64,000 nucleotides of DNA from Streptomyces sp. NBC_01549. GTDB taxonomy: Bacteria; Actinomycetota; Actinomycetes; Streptomycetales; Streptomycetaceae. A program made the translations under genes and the position numbers. Where the stretch lies: the NCBI RefSeq assembly GCF_026339955.1, contig NZ_JAPEPW010000001.1, positions 4,211,001-4,275,000 of the forward strand. Direction: 5' to 3'. Positions 1 through 9,000 of the stretch are shown piece by piece (position 1 is the stretch's first letter; each line of letters begins with the position of its first letter). The notes below the pieces were generated by a model. It was not told the origin of the DNA. It saw only the letters and a list, made by a program, of their open reading frames with translations, and made no database searches.

Positions 1-193
1 CAAGGCCTTCTTCGCCCGGCAGTTCCGGCAGATGCCGACCGAGCAGTTCATCCGGACCTTCGGCCCGTACTCCGACCGCCTGACCCACCAGATCCTGCCC
101 AAGCTCTCCGACGAGGCGAAGGCCAAGGGCGAACTCGAAGTCGCCGACGACGACACCGATCTTCCGCTCCGCCCCGAGGAGGCCACCGCATGA
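1..193 (+). CDS. Tn554 TnpA-like tyrosine recombinase, C-terminal fragment
   Basis: An open frame enters from the window edge (codons begin at base 2) and stops at the TGA at 191-193. The visible 63 residues are a charged C-terminal tail without a recognisable catalytic motif, so the call rests on context. The frame overlaps the next recombinase by ATGA, and the following two genes match TnpB and TnpC of Tn554-type elements, where TnpA comes first. The N-terminus and catalytic domain lie outside the window. It could instead be another small DNA-binding partner. Confidence 0.55.
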   Translation, partial: KAFFARQFRQMPTEQFIRTFGPYSDRLTHQILPKLSDEAKAKGELEVADDDTDLPLRPEEATA

Positions 194-2367
194 TGCACCG
201 TCCCGCCCCCGCCTACCCGTACCCCCTGCGGACCGTCTCGGTCTTCGCCGGGGCCGACGTCTGTGACGTAGCCGGGCTCAGACTGGCCCCGGGGGCAGAA
301 CGGCCGCTGTTCGAGTACGACCGGTGGGTGCTCTCGGGCCTGCTGGACGCCCATCGAATGATGAGCGACCACGAACACATCTGGGACTTCGCCGAGATCA
401 TCAACCCGTCGTGGCGGGTGGTGGCCAAGGAGGTGCTGCTGGCGTTGCTCGCCCCGCAGCACGAGTCGGTACTTCAGTGCGCGCTCGCGATCCGGTCGGT
501 CCGCAGCCCGCGGACCTGCTTCCGGTTCCTGCAGCGGCTAACCGAGTGGTTCAACTGGCTGACCAGGCAAGGAGTGACCCGCCTGGAGGACGTCCCCCAG
601 GAGATGTGCGAGTACTACCTGGAAGAGCGCTCCTGGAGCGTTCCCGTCCCCGGCAAGCCGCGACGTCGGCTGGAGCCGAAGACGACGCATGAGATCGTCC
701 GGGTCATGCAACTTCTCGCTCTGTACGGCGAGTTGCTGTCCACCGACCGATACGCCGCCCGGTTCGCGCCGTGGGAGGGCATGACGTCCGCACAGGTCGT
801 CGGCCGGCTGTCCGACGAAGGGAACCGCACTCATCCGGTTCCCGACTCCCTGCTCCAGCCGCTGCTGGCCACCTGTATCTACCTGGTCGACGTGATCGGT
901 CCCCACCTCGCGGACCTGCTCGATGAGGTACGGGCCGATACCGCGGTCGCACAGACACTGCCCAACCTCACCCTGGACCGTCTCCCCGAACTACGGCAGG
1001 TCATCGAGGAGATGAGAGCCAGCGGTGAGCCGCTGCCAGCCATCGCCCAGAATCAGGCGGTCCGACGTGCCCTCCGCTGCGGCGACGGCCCGCTCAGCGA
1101 GCTGTCCTGGAGCTCACTGGCCCATAAGATCGGCGCCCACCGCTTCAGCGATGCCGCCTACCACGCCGTCACGCCGTTGCTGGAAGAGGTAGCGGGCGAG
1201 ATGGGATTCCAGGAACCGTGGGCACGGCAGGCGGCCCCGGTCGCGCGGCTCGACGATGGCGCACTGGTCCCGTGGACCGGCCCAGTGGCCGTGGACGACA
1301 TCCGGATCCTGACGGACTACGTGGTCACGGCCTGCCTGGTGCTGACGTGCGCGCTCAGTGGCATGCGGACCAGCGAGTTGCTGGAGATCGAGACGGGCTG
1401 CCGCCACTCGGCGGCCACCCCGGGCGGCGGCAGACGGTTCCGACTGGCGGGACGGCTGATCAAGAACCAGAAGTTCGGCGGGGTGCCGGACGAATGGGTA
1501 GTCATCGAGCAGGTCGACCGTGCCGTCGCCCTCGCCGAGCGGTTGACCAGCCGGCCGAAGGGGGAAGCACTGTTCGGCTCCATCGGCCTCACCGACCGGG
1601 TGACAAATCTCCGCAACTGGCTGGAGCGGACGGGCTACCAAGAACACTGGGGGCTTCCGAAGATCCCCAACGGGCCGTCCAACGCCCGGATGCTGCGCCG
1701 CACGCTGGCCCTGTCGATCGCCGAACGGCCGGGCGGCCTGCTGGCGGCGAAGGTTGGGCTTAAACACATCTCTGTGGCCACAACGGAAGGCTATGCCGCC
1801 CGCCCCGGCGGGTCCCAGCGGCTGTTCCACTCCGAGATGCGGCAGGCCGAGGAGGCCCATCACGTGCGGCTGACGGTCGAGGCATTCCGGGAAGTCCAGG
1901 CAGGCATTATGCCTGCCGGACCGGGTGCGAGGGGCCTGATCGACGCGTTCAGGCACGTGGACGCCGAGCTCAAGGACGCGGCCCGCACTGACCCGAAGGT
2001 CCTCCAGGACGACCGGCACCTGGAGAGTCTGCTGCGCAAGCAGGCGAAGACGCTGCACGTCGGCCCGGCGAACTTCTGCTGGTTCCGCGATCCGTCCAAG
2101 GCTCTGTGCCTTCGGCTGGCCGGCACCCCGGGCGCCAAGCGGCCCCTGGTGGGGATGTGCGACTCGGCCCGCTGTCCGCAGGCCACCCACCATCGCCGCC
2201 ACCGGTCCGTCTGGCTGGGCCAGATCGCCACGATCGAGACCTTCGTGGAGAGCCCTCGCGTCGCCAAGGGCGAGAAGATGCGGCTCATCCCCGAACGCGA
2301 CCGCGCTCAGCGGGTCGTCGCCGAGATCGATGCCGCCGCTCCGGCGGCACGCGTTGGAGAGGACTGA
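190..2367 (+). CDS. Tn554 TnpB-like site-specific tyrosine recombinase
   Basis: This 725-residue protein is predicted to cut and rejoin DNA during transposition or integration of a Tn554/RIT-type element. The C-terminal half carries the tyrosine-recombinase signature: an Arg in ALSGMRTSELLEIE (about residue 393), a Lys in RLIKNQKFGG, an R-x-x-R-R-T block near residue 500, KHIS with the second His, and the nucleophile Tyr in TTEGYAAR (about 535). An extra C-terminal stretch contains several Cys/His residues (FCWF, CLRL, CDSARCPQATHH), typical of TnpB-like proteins and possibly metal-binding. Tn554 TnpB is about 630 residues. The start at 190 overlaps the upstream stop by ATGA, indicating translational coupling. 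Start ATG 193 is equally possible. Confidence 0.82.
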   Translation: MMHRPAPAYPYPLRTVSVFAGADVCDVAGLRLAPGAERPLFEYDRWVLSGLLDAHRMMSDHEHIWDFAEIINPSWRVVAKEVLLALLAPQHESVLQCALAIRSVRSPRTCFRFLQRLTEWFNWLTRQGVTRLEDVPQEMCEYYLEERSWSVPVPGKPRRRLEPKTTHEIVRVMQLLALYGELLSTDRYAARFAPWEGMTSAQVVGRLSDEGNRTHPVPDSLLQPLLATCIYLVDVIGPHLADLLDEVRADTAVAQTLPNLTLDRLPELRQVIEEMRASGEPLPAIAQNQAVRRALRCGDGPLSELSWSSLAHKIGAHRFSDAAYHAVTPLLEEVAGEMGFQEPWARQAAPVARLDDGALVPWTGPVAVDDIRILTDYVVTACLVLTCALSGMRTSELLEIETGCRHSAATPGGGRRFRLAGRLIKNQKFGGVPDEWVVIEQVDRAVALAERLTSRPKGEALFGSIGLTDRVTNLRNWLERTGYQEHWGLPKIPNGPSNARMLRRTLALSIAERPGGLLAAKVGLKHISVATTEGYAARPGGSQRLFHSEMRQAEEAHHVRLTVEAFREVQAGIMPAGPGARGLIDAFRHVDAELKDAARTDPKVLQDDRHLESLLRKQAKTLHVGPANFCWFRDPSKALCLRLAGTPGAKRPLVGMCDSARCPQATHHRRHRSVWLGQIATIETFVESPRVAKGEKMRLIPERDRAQRVVAEIDAAAPAARVGED

Positions 2368-2368
2368 G

Positions 2369-2866
2369 ATGGCCCGGCTCACCGAGGACGACAAGGCCCG
2401 CAACGAGGCCGCGATCCGGGCCGCCATGGAACAGATCCTGAGCGGGAATCTCCCGCCCGGCGGCAAGGCCGACCTCAAGACCCTCGCCGCGCTGGCCGGG
2501 GTCACCCGCACCGGCTTCTATCCCAAGAAGAACCGCGACGGCACCCCCAGGCCCGGCGCCTACCAGCACCTGGCCGAGGAGTTCGAGCGGCGATTGAAGC
2601 AGCTCCAGGACGCCGGAGAGATCGTCGACCCCCGCGTCGCGCAGATCGAACGCCTCAAGACCCACAACGCCGAGCTGAAAGAGAGGCTCACCAAACGTGA
2701 CGCGAAGATCGAGGAACTGACCGAGTTCCAGGCCCTGGCGATCTCCCGGCTGGCCGCCCAGCATGACGAGATCGAGCGCCTGCGCAAACAGCTCGCCGTC
2801 GGCGGCAACGTCCGCAGCCTCCCCGCCCCCGCCAGCAGCACGGCCCCGTACGGGTCGTGCAGCTGA
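2369..2866 (+). CDS. DUF6262 / Tn554 TnpC-like accessory protein
   Basis: This 165-residue protein has an N-terminal helical region with a helix-turn-helix-like segment (LKTLAALAGVTRTGFYPKK) and a long heptad-rich coiled coil (about residues 90-150, IERLKTHNAELKERL and onward). This matches DUF6262, the TnpC-like third gene of Tn554 modules, where TnpC is an accessory that affects orientation and efficiency of transposition. The ATG at 2369 follows the TnpB stop by one base and has a GGAGAGGA Shine-Dalgarno just upstream. A longer in-frame start at 2330 would overlap TnpB and looks unlikely. The three genes form one operon. Confidence 0.78.
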   Translation: MARLTEDDKARNEAAIRAAMEQILSGNLPPGGKADLKTLAALAGVTRTGFYPKKNRDGTPRPGAYQHLAEEFERRLKQLQDAGEIVDPRVAQIERLKTHNAELKERLTKRDAKIEELTEFQALAISRLAAQHDEIERLRKQLAVGGNVRSLPAPASSTAPYGSCS

Positions 2867-2925
2867 GGCAATCTGGGCCCGGGTGTCCACGTAGCCGATT
2901 GAGGCAAGACGCTCCCGGTCCCGGT

Positions 2926-2958
2926 GGCAGACCTGATCAATCATGATCAGGTCATGCC
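2926..2958. repeat. Strong inverted repeat behind the recombinase trio
   Basis: A perfect 10-bp inverted repeat, GACCTGATCA (2930-2939) and TGATCAGGTC (2944-2953), encloses the loop ATCA. With one bulged base it extends by a further four pairs. It lies 60 bases after the TnpC stop. It could terminate the operon, although no T-run follows, or it could belong to the element end. Tn554-type elements lack long terminal repeats, so this is only a candidate. Confidence 0.5.
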
Positions 2959-3125
2959 ATTCGACTTGGGTGTGGCTCCATTGCAGGGACTGCGGGGATC
3001 AGGGTGCACGGCAGGCTCCGTCGGGTACGGAACAACTCCGGGGGGCGGCTGGCGGGTGGGAGTGGCTGTCGCCGTGACGGACTCGGCGGGCATGCCCGGG
3101 GCGGCCGTCGCCGCGCCCGCGCCCT

Positions 3126-4064
3126 TCAGCTCCCCGCCGCCACCCGCCGTACCACCGCAAGCGCCTCGCGCACGGCCCCCGGGATGTCCGTCACCGGGAA
3201 GCGCGCCTGGCGCACCACGCGTTCGCGGTCCACCACCAGCACCGCCCGCTTCAGCCGCAGTGCCTGCCCGGCGCGGAACACTGGTAGCCGCAGAGCGGCG
3301 GCGAGGCGCAGGTCGACGTCTGAGAGCAGGGTGAAGGGGATGCCCTCCTCGACTGCGAACACCCGCTGCTCGTCCGGGCGTTGAGTACTCACGCCGCGCA
3401 CCTCGGCGCCCGCCGCGCGGAAGTCGTCGTACGCGTCCCGGAACAGCCGGTTTTCCAGCGTGCAGCCGATGGCACCCGGGATGTCGGCCCAGCCGTCCGG
3501 CAGCGGGCCCGGGCGACCGGTCGCCGGGTAGCAGAACAGGACGGTGGCCGCAGCCTCGGTCACCGGGTCCAGCGGCTCACCGTCCCGGTGCCCCGGCAGT
3601 TCGAGGCGCGGCAGCCACTCGCCCACCAGGCCCGCCACCCGCCGCGCCTCGGCACTCTCCTCGTCGGCCGTGCCGCTCAGCGAGCCGTCGCCGAGCAGCC
3701 AGCGGTCCGCCCAGTCCTGCATCGAGAGCAGCACGGGCAGCAGCCCCCGCCCGCTCTCCGTCAGCCGGTACTCGTACCGCACCGGGCCGTTCTGATACGG
3801 AACCTTCTCCAGGACCTCCGCCTCCACCAGGTGCGCAAGGCGCTCGGTCAGCACCTTCCGGGAGATCCCCAACTCCTCCTGAAGCGCGTCGAACCGGTGG
3901 TGCCCGCGTGCGGTCTCCCGCACCAGGAGCAGGCTCCACCAGTCGCCGATCACCGCCGCCGCCTGCGCGATCGCACAGGCGGCGTCCCGCTCGGGCACCG
4001 ACCTGACCATGGGTCCCTTGCCTTCCGGATGCAGCGTCCAGTCTTCGGAACCATCTTGCGTCAT
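3126..4064 (-). CDS. HxlR-type winged-helix regulator fused to a redoxin-like domain
   Basis: The N-terminal part (IAQAAAVIGDWWSLLLVRETARG, then LGISRKVLTERLAHLVEAEVLEK) is an HxlR winged-helix DNA-binding domain. The C-terminal half (ETAAATVLFCYPATG, GCTLENRLFRDAYDDFRAAGAEVRGVS) resembles the AhpC/TSA peroxiredoxin fold, so a redox or electrophile signal is plausible. It is divergent from an MFS exporter and probably represses it and itself through the 17-bp palindromes at 4071-4119. Start choice is uncertain. ATG 4064 is used here. GTG 4094 would put the operator inside the gene. ATG 4010 has the best Shine-Dalgarno (AGGGA) and begins just before the conserved domain. Confidence 0.82.
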   Translation of the reverse strand: MTQDGSEDWTLHPEGKGPMVRSVPERDAACAIAQAAAVIGDWWSLLLVRETARGHHRFDALQEELGISRKVLTERLAHLVEAEVLEKVPYQNGPVRYEYRLTESGRGLLPVLLSMQDWADRWLLGDGSLSGTADEESAEARRVAGLVGEWLPRLELPGHRDGEPLDPVTEAAATVLFCYPATGRPGPLPDGWADIPGAIGCTLENRLFRDAYDDFRAAGAEVRGVSTQRPDEQRVFAVEEGIPFTLLSDVDLRLAAALRLPVFRAGQALRLKRAVLVVDRERVVRQARFPVTDIPGAVREALAVVRRVAAGS

Positions 4065-4070
4065 GCGGTC

Positions 4071-4119
4071 AGTTCCGTATAGGAACTCACTCACACCAAG
4101 TAAGTTCCCGTAAGAGACT
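4071..4119. promoter_or_regulatory. Tandem operator for the HxlR/MFS divergent pair
   Basis: AGTTCC-N5-GGAACT at 4071-4087 is a perfect 17-bp palindrome. A second copy, AGTTCC-N5-GAGACT, occupies 4103-4119 with two mismatches in its right half-site. The copies start 32 bp apart between the divergent genes, which is the expected layout for a dimeric winged-helix repressor. Binding by the adjacent HxlR protein is inferred. Confidence 0.65.
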
Positions 4120-4139
4120 CACTGGAGGGTGGGCGCCGC

Positions 4140-5396
4140 ATGAGCGAGACACCGACGGTCCCGGAGCACGATCGCCGCAGCACCCACCACGCGACCTCGC
4201 CTCCGGCCGTCTTCTGGCGCTACTGGGCCGCCGCCACCGTCAGCAACGCGGGCACCGCCGTCACCGCCCTCGCTTTACCCCTGGTCGCCCTCACGGTCCT
4301 CGACGCCACCGCGCTTCAGGCCGCCCTGCTCGCCGCCGCCGGACAGATCTCCTGGCTGCTGCTCAGCCTCCCGGCCGGAGTGATCGCCCAGCGCGTCCCG
4401 CTCCGCCGCCTCCAGGTCACCCTCGATCTCGTACGGTTCATCGCCGTCGGATCCCTCCCGCTCGCCTGGTGGCTTGACCGGCTCAGCTACCCGCATCTGT
4501 TGCTCGCCGCTTTGGTCACCGGCGCCGCGACCGTACTCTTCGACATCGGCAACTCGACCTTTCTGCCCGCCATCGTCCCGGACCGGCAGCTCGCCGCCCG
4601 CAACAGCCTGATGTCCGGCACGCACGCCGTCACCGAGACCGGAGGGCCCTCCGGGGGCGGCCTCCTCGTGCACGCCGCGGGCCCGGTCGGCGCGCTCCTC
4701 GTGGACGCGGCCAGCTACCTGCTCTCCGCCGTGCTGCTGCGTACCCTCCCCGAGCGCCGTCCCGCCGCCCGCACCGGCGACGGCGCCCTCCGGCTGATCC
4801 GCGAGGGCTGGACGTACGTGACGCGGCACCCAGTGATGCTGCCCTGCATGCTCTGGGCCACCGCCACCAACTTCGTCTGCGCCGCCCTGGTCGCCCTCAC
4901 ACCCCTCTACCTGGTCCGTGAGGCCGGACTGACGCCCGTACAACTCGGCCTGGTGCTCGCCATGGACGGAATTGGCGCGCTCGCCGGATCCGCCGTGGCG
5001 GTCCGCCTGACTCGGCGGTTCGGCACCGCCCGGGGGCTCGTTGGGACCGCGCTGGCCGGCGGCGCTGCCGCCCTGCTGGCCCCGCTGACCACGTCCGCAG
5101 CCGACGCCTACTGGTTCGCCCTGGGCAACGCCGGCTTCGCCTTCGGCGTCGTCATCGGGTCGATCACCACCCGCACCCACCGCCAGACCGAGTCCCCGCC
5201 TGAGCTCCTCTCCCGTGTCATGGCCACCGTCCGCTTCGTCTCCTGGGGCGCCCAGCCGCTCGGCGCCCTCACCGCCGGCCTGCTCGCCACGTACGCGGGG
5301 ACGCATGCGGCCCTGTGGACGGTGTGCACGGCCGCGCTCCTGCCGCCGCTGTACCTGCTCGCGGTCCCGGCGGGCCGCCGCCGGGACTTCGCCTGA
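4140..5396 (+). CDS. MFS transporter (EntS-like exporter family)
   Basis: This 418-residue integral membrane protein has about 12 hydrophobic segments and is a major facilitator of the EntS/MFS_3 type, a proton-driven exporter of small molecules. The motif-A-like loop GVIAQRVPLRRLQVT (about residue 80) and the GNSTFLPAIVPDRQLAARNSLMSGTHAV stretch are typical of that family. The ATG at 4140 has a clear GGAGG at 4124. Its promoter region holds the palindromes assigned to the divergent HxlR-redoxin regulator, so induction by that regulator's signal is likely. Substrate unknown. Confidence 0.88.
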   Translation: MSETPTVPEHDRRSTHHATSPPAVFWRYWAAATVSNAGTAVTALALPLVALTVLDATALQAALLAAAGQISWLLLSLPAGVIAQRVPLRRLQVTLDLVRFIAVGSLPLAWWLDRLSYPHLLLAALVTGAATVLFDIGNSTFLPAIVPDRQLAARNSLMSGTHAVTETGGPSGGGLLVHAAGPVGALLVDAASYLLSAVLLRTLPERRPAARTGDGALRLIREGWTYVTRHPVMLPCMLWATATNFVCAALVALTPLYLVREAGLTPVQLGLVLAMDGIGALAGSAVAVRLTRRFGTARGLVGTALAGGAAALLAPLTTSAADAYWFALGNAGFAFGVVIGSITTRTHRQTESPPELLSRVMATVRFVSWGAQPLGALTAGLLATYAGTHAALWTVCTAALLPPLYLLAVPAGRRRDFA

Positions 5397-5410
5397 CACA
5401 GACGCCCCAG

Positions 5411-5437
5411 GCTGGGAGGGAGCCCGCCCCTCCCAGC
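5411..5437 (+). terminator. Terminator hairpin after the MFS gene
   Basis: GCTGGGAGGG (5411-5420) and CCCTCCCAGC (5428-5437) form a perfect 10-bp stem with a 7-base loop, 15 bases after the MFS stop. There is no T-tract, which is common in Streptomyces. Confidence 0.7.
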
Positions 5438-5463
5438 GCCGCCACCGCAACACAAAGGGGCCA

Positions 5464-5595
5464 TTGAACCTCGCCGAGACGAGCCTGGAACCGGACGCGG
5501 ACGGCGACGAGGCCGACGGGGAGAAGGAGGCCAGGGCAGGGCACTACCGCGTCCATGAAAGCCCTGACCGGGACGGATACACCCTCGCGGCTTGA
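5464..5595 (+). CDS. Possible 43-residue acidic small ORF
   Basis: A TTG at 5464 preceded by AAAGGGG (5454-5460) opens a short frame rich in Glu and Asp that ends with HESPDRDGYTLAA. No family is recognised. It is supported only by the ribosome-binding site and by composition unlike a random shadow frame. It may be a remnant of a larger gene. Confidence 0.22.
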   Translation: MNLAETSLEPDADGDEADGEKEARAGHYRVHESPDRDGYTLAA

Positions 5596-5757
5596 CCATC
5601 ACAGTCCCCGAAGAAGAGCTACACCCAAGCCGTCCTCGGTGGCAGCGCGCCCCACGTATAGTCAGATCCCGGCAGACCATAGCCCGTGATCTCCGTCACA
5701 GCGGGAAGTCAGAAAAGGAACACGATGGCTCGTCGTAACGCGACACAACGCCGAGGC
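5596..5757. other. Intergenic stretch with a 15-codon start-like ORF
   Basis: Apart from the hairpin and the possible small ORF before it, the gap between the MFS gene and the next gene (5397-5757) holds one more item. An ATG at 5725, after AAAAGGAACACG, opens a 15-codon frame (MARRNATQRRGSASV) ending at 5772. It looks like the beginning of a gene whose body is lost, or a leader peptide. No other signal was seen. Confidence 0.3.
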
Positions 5758-5991
5758 TCAGCCTCCGTGTAAAGCGACACGACCTGCGTGGGACACAGCG
5801 TTTGCAGCGACTTCGACGGTCAGCGCCCCGGCGGCCTTCCCGCCCGCCTGCCGCCGCCACTGCTGCGCCGCCGTGACCCCGACGGTAGCCAGCACAACCC
5901 CACCGAGCTGCCGCTTCCTGGTCCACCGGGCCACGCCGTACCCGCCGATGAGCCCACCCGCGGCCACCGCCGCGGCCGGTACCTTCGCCAT
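5758..5991 (-). CDS. Small Gly/Ala-rich membrane-associated protein
   Basis: This 77-residue protein starts at ATG 5991 with a strong GGGAGG six bases upstream. Two hydrophobic stretches (AAAVAAGGLIGGYGVA, and LGGVVLATVGVTAA) flank a basic patch (RWTRKRQ). The second half is amphipathic. No enzymatic motif is visible and no function is assigned. A longer upstream frame exists, but it overlaps the GH2 gene antisense and lacks a good start. Confidence 0.6.
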   Translation of the reverse strand: MAKVPAAAVAAGGLIGGYGVARWTRKRQLGGVVLATVGVTAAQQWRRQAGGKAAGALTVEVAANAVSHAGRVALHGG

Positions 5992-6067
5992 TGCTGCCTC
6001 CCGCTCCTGCCTGCGTCTGTCGAACAAACCGAGGCTAACGCGCACGAACGGGGGCTCGACGGCCGCC

Positions 6068-9000
6068 CTACCCGCGGGCGACCGTGCGGGGTGCGTTGTA
6101 GGCGGACACGCTGAGCGCCGGACGGTTCGACGGCAGCGCGTGAGCCGGCCAGGACAGGGTGACCGTCCGCGACTCGCCGGGCAGCAGCCAGAGGTAGTTG
6201 TCGCTGTACAGCGTCGGCAGGACGCGGTCACCGCTGTGATCGTCCAGCAGTGACATCCGGACCATCGGGGCGAGGGCCGCCCCACGGTTCTTGACGACGG
6301 CGGTCAGCTCATGGCGGGTACCGGAGCGCGACACGCGGGTGATCGAGGCCGAGAGCCCGACCCGCGGGAGGTCGTTGAGCGCCTTCATCGCGGCCGGGGT
6401 CCGATGGCGCCAGTAGGTGTTGCCCGAGAGCGTACGACCCGCGTGGTCCTCGAGGGTCAGGCGCAGCAGGTGCAGATCGGGCAGGTCATCGGTCCAGTCC
6501 ACGGCGAAGGTGCGGGTGGTGGCGGCCGACGCGACATCGACCACGGCCTTCCTGGTCCCGCCGATCTGGCGACCGGTGAGGTCGTGGATCCGGGCGGTGA
6601 CGGTCGCGCCCTCGACCGCGCGGCGCGTGTGGTTCACCACGAGGAGCTGCCATTTCAGCGGGTCGGCCTGGACGTGCAGGGGCTCGCAGGCGGTGCGGGC
6701 ACCGTAGTAGGTGCCGTTGACGTCGAAGTCGTAGTCGTAGGTCTGCCAGACGGTGCTGTGCCAGGCGGGGTGGGACATCCACAGCATGAGGCCGCTGGCG
6801 TCGTCCCACAGGTGGGCGTTCCACGCTTCGAACATGCTGCGCGCGTTCTCGTAGTTGACGAACTGCGCCTTGCGGGCGAAGTCGTCGAGGCCCGTCGCGG
6901 TGCCCAGACGCGCTTCGATCGCCGCCCGATACTGCTGCGGGGCCTGGTTTCCGTGTTCACTCCAGTCGTGGTAATACCACGCTCCGCCTATCGGCCACTC
7001 CTTCTCGTCGCCCACCAGGTTGCGCATGCTCTCGGCGGTGGAGACGACCGGCATGCCGATCTCGGTGTGGAATCCGAAGCTCTTGCTGCCGTAGGTCGAC
7101 GGGTCGTAGTACTTCTCGGGCTCCACCCAGTTGTAGGGGCCGCCGCCGGTGATGATGCCTCCGGCGGAGTTGTTCTGGTAGAGGATGCCGGGGGCCTGCT
7201 GCTCCACGGCGTCGCGCATGCCCTTGTCGATGGCGGCCGGCGGGTCGCCCTCGTTGGCGCCGCACCACACCACCACGCTGGGATGGATGCGGTAGCGCAG
7301 TACGGTGTCGCGCGCGATCGCGTTGAACGCGTCATGGTCCGGCGGGTCCATGGCCCAGGCATTGGGGAAGTCGTTCCACACCAGGATGCCGTGCTCGTCG
7401 CAACTGGCGTAGAACTCCTCGCGGTTGATGCTGCCGACCCAGTTGCGGATCATCGTGAAGTTCATGTCGCGGTGCATGCGCACCGCCGCGTCCATCCGCT
7501 CGGCCGGCATCCGCCGCAGCAGTTCGTCCCAGTCCCAGTTGCCGCCCCGGGCCAGCACCCGTACGCCGTTCACGCTGATCTTCAGCGGCTCCGGGGTGTT
7601 GTCCACGGACTTCACGTCCGTCCAGGTGTCACCGTCGGACGACACCTGGATGACGTAGCTCTTCGGATAGGCCTGCTCCCACAGGATGGCCACCCGGTCG
7701 AAACTCTGCGCGGAGCCGAGGTCGACCTGGATCCACTGGTGGTCCTCGTACTGCGACGACCACCGGCTGTCGGGGCTGCCGTCGGTGGCTGCCGCCGCCG
7801 GATGGTCGGACTCCTCCGTGGAGGCCGTGGCCGGCTTGTGCAGTGCCAGGTCGGTGCCCGGACGCGAACTGTCGATCACGGAAAGGGACCACAGGGAGTT
7901 ACCCCAACTGGTCTGACGAATACCACAGTTGATCCGCACGAAGCGGGCGGTGCGGGCAGTGAAGTCCTCGACCCGCAGGCTCGCCCGGTCGGTGTTGAAC
8001 GGCAGCGGTACGGCCGTGTTGTCCACGGACTTCACGTCCGTCCAGGTCGAGTCGTCCGTGGACACCTGGACCACGTACGTCCGGGCGTAGGCCTGCTCCC
8101 ACACGAGGTCGACGCCGTCGAAGGACTGCTGGGACCCCAGGTCCACGCGGATCCACTGATCGTCCTGGTAGGCCGAGGACCAGCGGGTGCCGGGGTCACC
8201 GTCGGTGGCGTTGCCGGGGCCGTGGTCGTCGCCGTCCGTCGTGGAGGAGGTGGCGCTCGCGTGCAGGGCGAGGTCGGTGCCCGGCCTGGCGCTGTCCTTC
8301 ACGGACAGGGTCCACAGGGAGTTGCCCCAGTCCGTGGCCCTGGTCAGGCACTTGACCCGCACATACCGGGCCTGCTGCCTTCCGACCTCCAGCGACTGGG
8401 TGCAGGCGTCGCCGGACGACGTGAAGGGCAGCGGCACGTCGTGCTCGTAGCCGAACTGGCGGATACCGAAGCGGGTGGTGCGCCGGTCGCTCTCCGTCCC
8501 GTCGGCCGAGGCGGTCAGGGTGAGGTCGTGAAGGTCGGGGCTGCCGAGCCCGTTGGGCCACCACAGTGCGGGGTTGCGCAGCCGCAGCCGGCTGAAGGCG
8601 TCCGGGGCGAAGGAGACGTCGATGCTCCGGCCGGCCGGGACGGTGACGGCCTTGGAGACACGTACGTCGCCGAAGGACGCGGAGACGGTCGTGGTGTGCT
8701 CGACCGCATCGGCGTTACGGACCGGGACGGTGATGGTCAGCTCGGCGACGGAGGCGTCGGGCAGGTCCGGCAGGACGGTGTCCACCCGGGGGTCCCCGAT
8801 GACCACGGGCCCCGTGGACCTCAGCCGGACATGGTTCCAGATCCCCGAGACCCGGTCCCGCACGGCGGGCATCCAGTCCCACCCCGAAGCGGCCAGATAC
8901 GTGGGTGAGTTGAGGTTCATCTGCCCCGCGCCCGCGTCCACCCAGGACTCCCCGGCGGGACCCTTGTCCCCCGGGCTGCCGGGGACGGGCATCGGCGTGA

